Origin: Acanthosepion esculentum
Lineage: Eukaryota; Mollusca; Cephalopoda; Sepiida; Sepiidae
Assembly (NCBI GenBank): GCA_964036315.1
Contig: OZ038517.1
Coordinates: forward strand, 58,000,157-58,064,156
Direction of reading: 5' to 3'
Length of the DNA stretch: 64,000 nucleotides
The translations under genes and the position numbers were made by a program. Below the pieces are notes generated by a model that ran no database searches, was not told where the DNA came from, and saw nothing but the letters and a program-made list of their open reading frames with translations. Positions 61,301-64,000 of the stretch are shown here, piece after piece. The first letter of the stretch is position 1. The number at the start of each line of letters is the position of its first letter.

Positions 61301-63000
61301 TGAAAATCGATATGATATCGATCAGAAAATATTGATTTTGACAATTTCCAACAGTTTACACAAAGTTTTATTGCAAATATTAAGTTTTACAAACTTTTGA
61401 AAAATATTGAAATTTCAATGCAAAAGCAAGCATTTCTAGCTAGTTTTTCAACGTTAAACACGCTAGTTTGAAAATTGAATGTGCTGTTTGAAATCATTAG
61501 AAAACCAATAAAATTATTGAAAATCGATATGGTATGGATCAGAAAATATTGATTTTGACAATTTCCAACAGTTTACACAAAGTTTTATTGCAAATATTAA
61601 GTTTTACAAACTTTCGAAAAATATTGAAATTTCAATGTAAAAGCAAGCATTTCTAGCTTGTTTTTCAACGTTAAACACGCTAGTTTGAAAATTGAATGTG
61701 CTGTTTGAAATCATTAGAAAACCAATAAAATTATTGAAAATCGATATGGTATCGATCAGAAAATATTGATTTTGACAATTTCCAACAGTTTACACAAAGT
61801 TTTATTGCAAATATTAAGTTTTACAAACTTTTGAAAAATATTGAAATTTCAATGCAAAAGCAAGCATTTCTAGCTAGTTATTCAACGTTAAACACGCTAG
61901 TTTGAAAATTGAATGTGCTGTTTGAAATCATTAGAAAACCAATAAAATTATTGAAAATCGATATGGTATCGATCAGAAAATATTGATTTTGACAATTTCC
62001 AACAGTTTACACAAAGTTTTATTGCAAATATTAAGTTTTACAAACTTTTGAAAAATATTGAAATTTCAATGCAAAAGCAAGCAATTCTAGCTAGTTTTTC
62101 AACGTTAAACACGCTAGTTTGAAAATTGAATGTGCTGTTGAAATCATTAGAAAACCAATAAAATTATTGAAAATCGATATGGTATGGATCAGAAAATATT
62201 GATTTTGACAATTTCCAACAGTTTACACAAAGTTTTATTGCAAATATTAAGTTTTACAAACTTTCGAAAAATATTGAAATTTCAATGTAAAAGCAAGCAT
62301 TTCTAGCTTGTTTTTTAACGTTAAACACGCTAGTTTGAAAATTGAATGTGCTGTTTGAAATCATTAGAAAACCAATAAAATTATTGAAAATCGATATGGT
62401 ATCGATCAGAAAATATTGATTTTGACAATTTCCAACAGTTTACACAAAGTTTTATTGCAAATATTAAGTTTTACAAACTTTTGAAAAATATTGAAATTTC
62501 AATGCAAAAGCAAGCAATTCTAGCGAGTTTTTCAACGTTAAACACGCTAGTTTGAAAATTGAATGTGCTGTTTGAAATCATTAGAAAACCAATAAAATTA
62601 TTGAAAATCGATATGGTATCGATCAGAAAATATTGATTTTGACAATTTCCAACAGTTTACACAAAGTTTTATTGCAAATATTAAGTTTTACAAACTTTTG
62701 AAAAATATTGAAATTTCAATGCAAAAGCAAGCAATTCTAGCTAGTTTTTCAACGTTAAACACGCTAGTTTGAAAATTGAATGTGCTGTTGAAATCATTAG
62801 AAAACCAATAAAATTATTGAAAATCGATATGGTATGGATCAGAAAATATTGATTTTGACAATTTCCAACAGTTTACACAAAGTTTTATTGCAAATATTAA
62901 GTTTTACAAACTTTCGAAAAATATTGAAATTTCAATGTAAAAGCAAGCATTTCTAGCTTGTTTTTCAACGTTAAACACGCTAGTTTGAAAATTGAATGTG
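55400..63000 (+). repeat. HOR domain with 4-monomer (868 bp) and 3-monomer (651 bp) units
   Basis: The linked variants TGGTATGGATCAG, CTTTCG and CAATGTAAAAGC fall in one monomer that recurs. The GTAAAAGC mark lies at 55561, 56429, 57297, 57948, 58816, 60118, 60986, 61637, 62287 and 62937. Intervals are 868, 868, 651, 868, 1302, 868, 651, 650 and 650. The two 650s each contain one monomer with a lost T (GCTGTTGAAATC). Confidence 0.88.
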
Positions 63001-64000
63001 CTGTTTGAAATCATTAGAAAACCAATAAAATTATTGAAAATCGATATGGTATCGATCAGAAAATATTGATTTTGACAATTTCCAACAGTTTACACAAAGT
63101 TTTATTGCAAATATTAAGTTTTACAAACTTTTGAAAAATATTGAAATTTCAATGCAAAAGCAAGAATTTCTAGCTAGTTATTCAACGTTAAACACGCTAG
63201 TTTGAAAATTGAATGTGCTGTTTGAAATCATTAGAAAACCAATAAAATTATTGAAAATCGATATGGTATCGATCAGAAAATATTGATTTTGACAATTTCC
63301 AACAGTTTACACAAAGTTTTATTGCAAATATTAAGTTTTACAAACTTTTGAAAAATATTGAAATTTCAATGCAAAAGCAAGCATTTCTAGCTAGTTTTTC
63401 AACGTTAAACACGCTAGTTTGAAAATTGAATGTGCTGTTTGAAATCATTAGAAAACCAATAAAATTATTGAAAATCGATATGGTATCGATCAGAAAATAT
63501 TGATTTTGACAATTTCCAACAGTTTACACAAAGTTTTATTGCAAATATTAAGTTTTACAAACTTTTGAAAAATATTGAAATTTCAATGCAAAAGCAAGCA
63601 ATTCTAGCTAGTTTTTCAACGTTAAACACGCTAGTTTGAAAATTGAATGTGCTGTTTGAAATCATTAGAAAACCAATAAAATTATTGAAAATCGATATGG
63701 TATCGATCAGAAAATATTGATTTTGACAATTTCCAACAGTTTACACAAAGTTTTATTGCAAATATTAAGTTTTACAAACTTTTGAAAAATATTGAAATTT
63801 CAATGCAAAAGCAAGCATTTCTAGCTAGTTTTTCAACGTTAAACACGCTAGTTTGAAAATTGAATGTGCTGTTTGAAATCATTAGAAAACCAATAAAATT
63901 ATTGAAAATCGATATGGTATCGATCAGAAAATATTGATTTTGACAATTTCCAACAGTTTACACAAAGTTTTATTGCAAATATTAAGTTTTACAAACTTTT

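Larger units (their letters stand above)
16750..64000 (+). repeat. 217-bp satellite array, about 218 copies, running off the window end
   Basis: The landmark TGGTATCGATCAG occurs at 16841, 17058, 17275, 17492 and 17709, exactly 217 bp apart, and this spacing holds to the end apart from scattered 1-12 bp indels. All copies are head-to-tail on one strand, AT-rich, and differ from the consensus at only a few positions each. No other element interrupts 47 kb. Constant internal features are the dyad ATCGATA-TGG-TATCGAT, the 14-bp palindrome ATTGAAATTTCAAT, AACGTT, a CCAATAAAA stretch, and A-tracts about 10 bp apart. One position is polymorphic, with three common states (TTTCTAGCTTG, TTTCTAGCTAG, AATTCTAGCTAG). 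No long frame is open in any register. A centromeric or pericentromeric satellite is the natural inference, though no CENP-B box is seen. Confidence 0.98.

Noticed and set aside
16750..64000. Regularly spaced repeats suggesting a CRISPR array
   Set aside because: The whole 217-bp unit is repeated with no unique spacers, in a eukaryotic retroelement context; it is a tandem satellite.
16750..64000. CENP-B box in the satellite
   Set aside because: I looked for the TTCG...A...CGGGA pattern and found none; the CTTTCG variants lack the rest of the motif.

Overview
This is animal nuclear DNA made almost entirely of selfish and repetitive sequence; I found no host protein-coding gene. A two-ORF LINE with an AP-type endonuclease, a Ty3/gypsy-type LTR element, a Tc1-like transposase relic and tRNA-derived sequences together point to a metazoan. 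The mix would suit a lophotrochozoan such as a mollusc or cephalopod, but that is a guess from element types, not a demonstrated assignment.

Layout. Positions 1 to about 2232 hold a decayed, internally deleted LTR retrotransposon: a gag-like fragment with a broken zinc knuckle is joined to the last part of a Ty3/gypsy integrase, followed by a polypurine tract and a short putative LTR. From 2233 to 6591 lies AT-rich non-coding DNA with (AC)n and (AT)n microsatellites, a hairpin, a Tc1-like transposase relic on the minus strand (about 4990-5345) and a tRNA-Leu-like sequence (5434-5524). From 6592 to 9489 come old, diverged copies of a roughly 205-216 bp satellite in two opposing arms (minus strand 6592-7638, plus strand 8084-9489) around a GC-richer tRNA-like island (7639-8083).

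A LINE of about 7.26 kb (9490-16749) sits directly against this satellite. It looks full length, with a 5' UTR holding an 80-bp tandem duplication, an intact ORF1 (771 aa; RRM-like region and CCHC knuckle), an intact ORF2 (1147 aa; AP endonuclease, reverse transcriptase with YADD, C-terminal CCHC-type finger), and a 3' UTR ending near AATAAA. Its ORF2 most resembles the Tx1 clade of the L1 group.

From 16750 to the window end the DNA is one uninterrupted, same-strand tandem array of a 217-bp AT-rich monomer, about 218 copies, nearly identical to one another. Monomer variants recur at fixed multiples of 217 bp, so the array has higher-order repeat (HOR) structure: 6-monomer and roughly 869-bp periods at 20-33 kb, a 9-monomer duplication at 34-39 kb, very large 14/18/20-monomer repeats at 40-55 kb, and 868/651-bp periods at 55-63 kb. 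Each block carries its own private variants. A long homogeneous HOR satellite flanked by old diverged monomers and a retroelement is the architecture expected at the edge of a centromeric or pericentromeric array, and this is the most interesting signal in the window.
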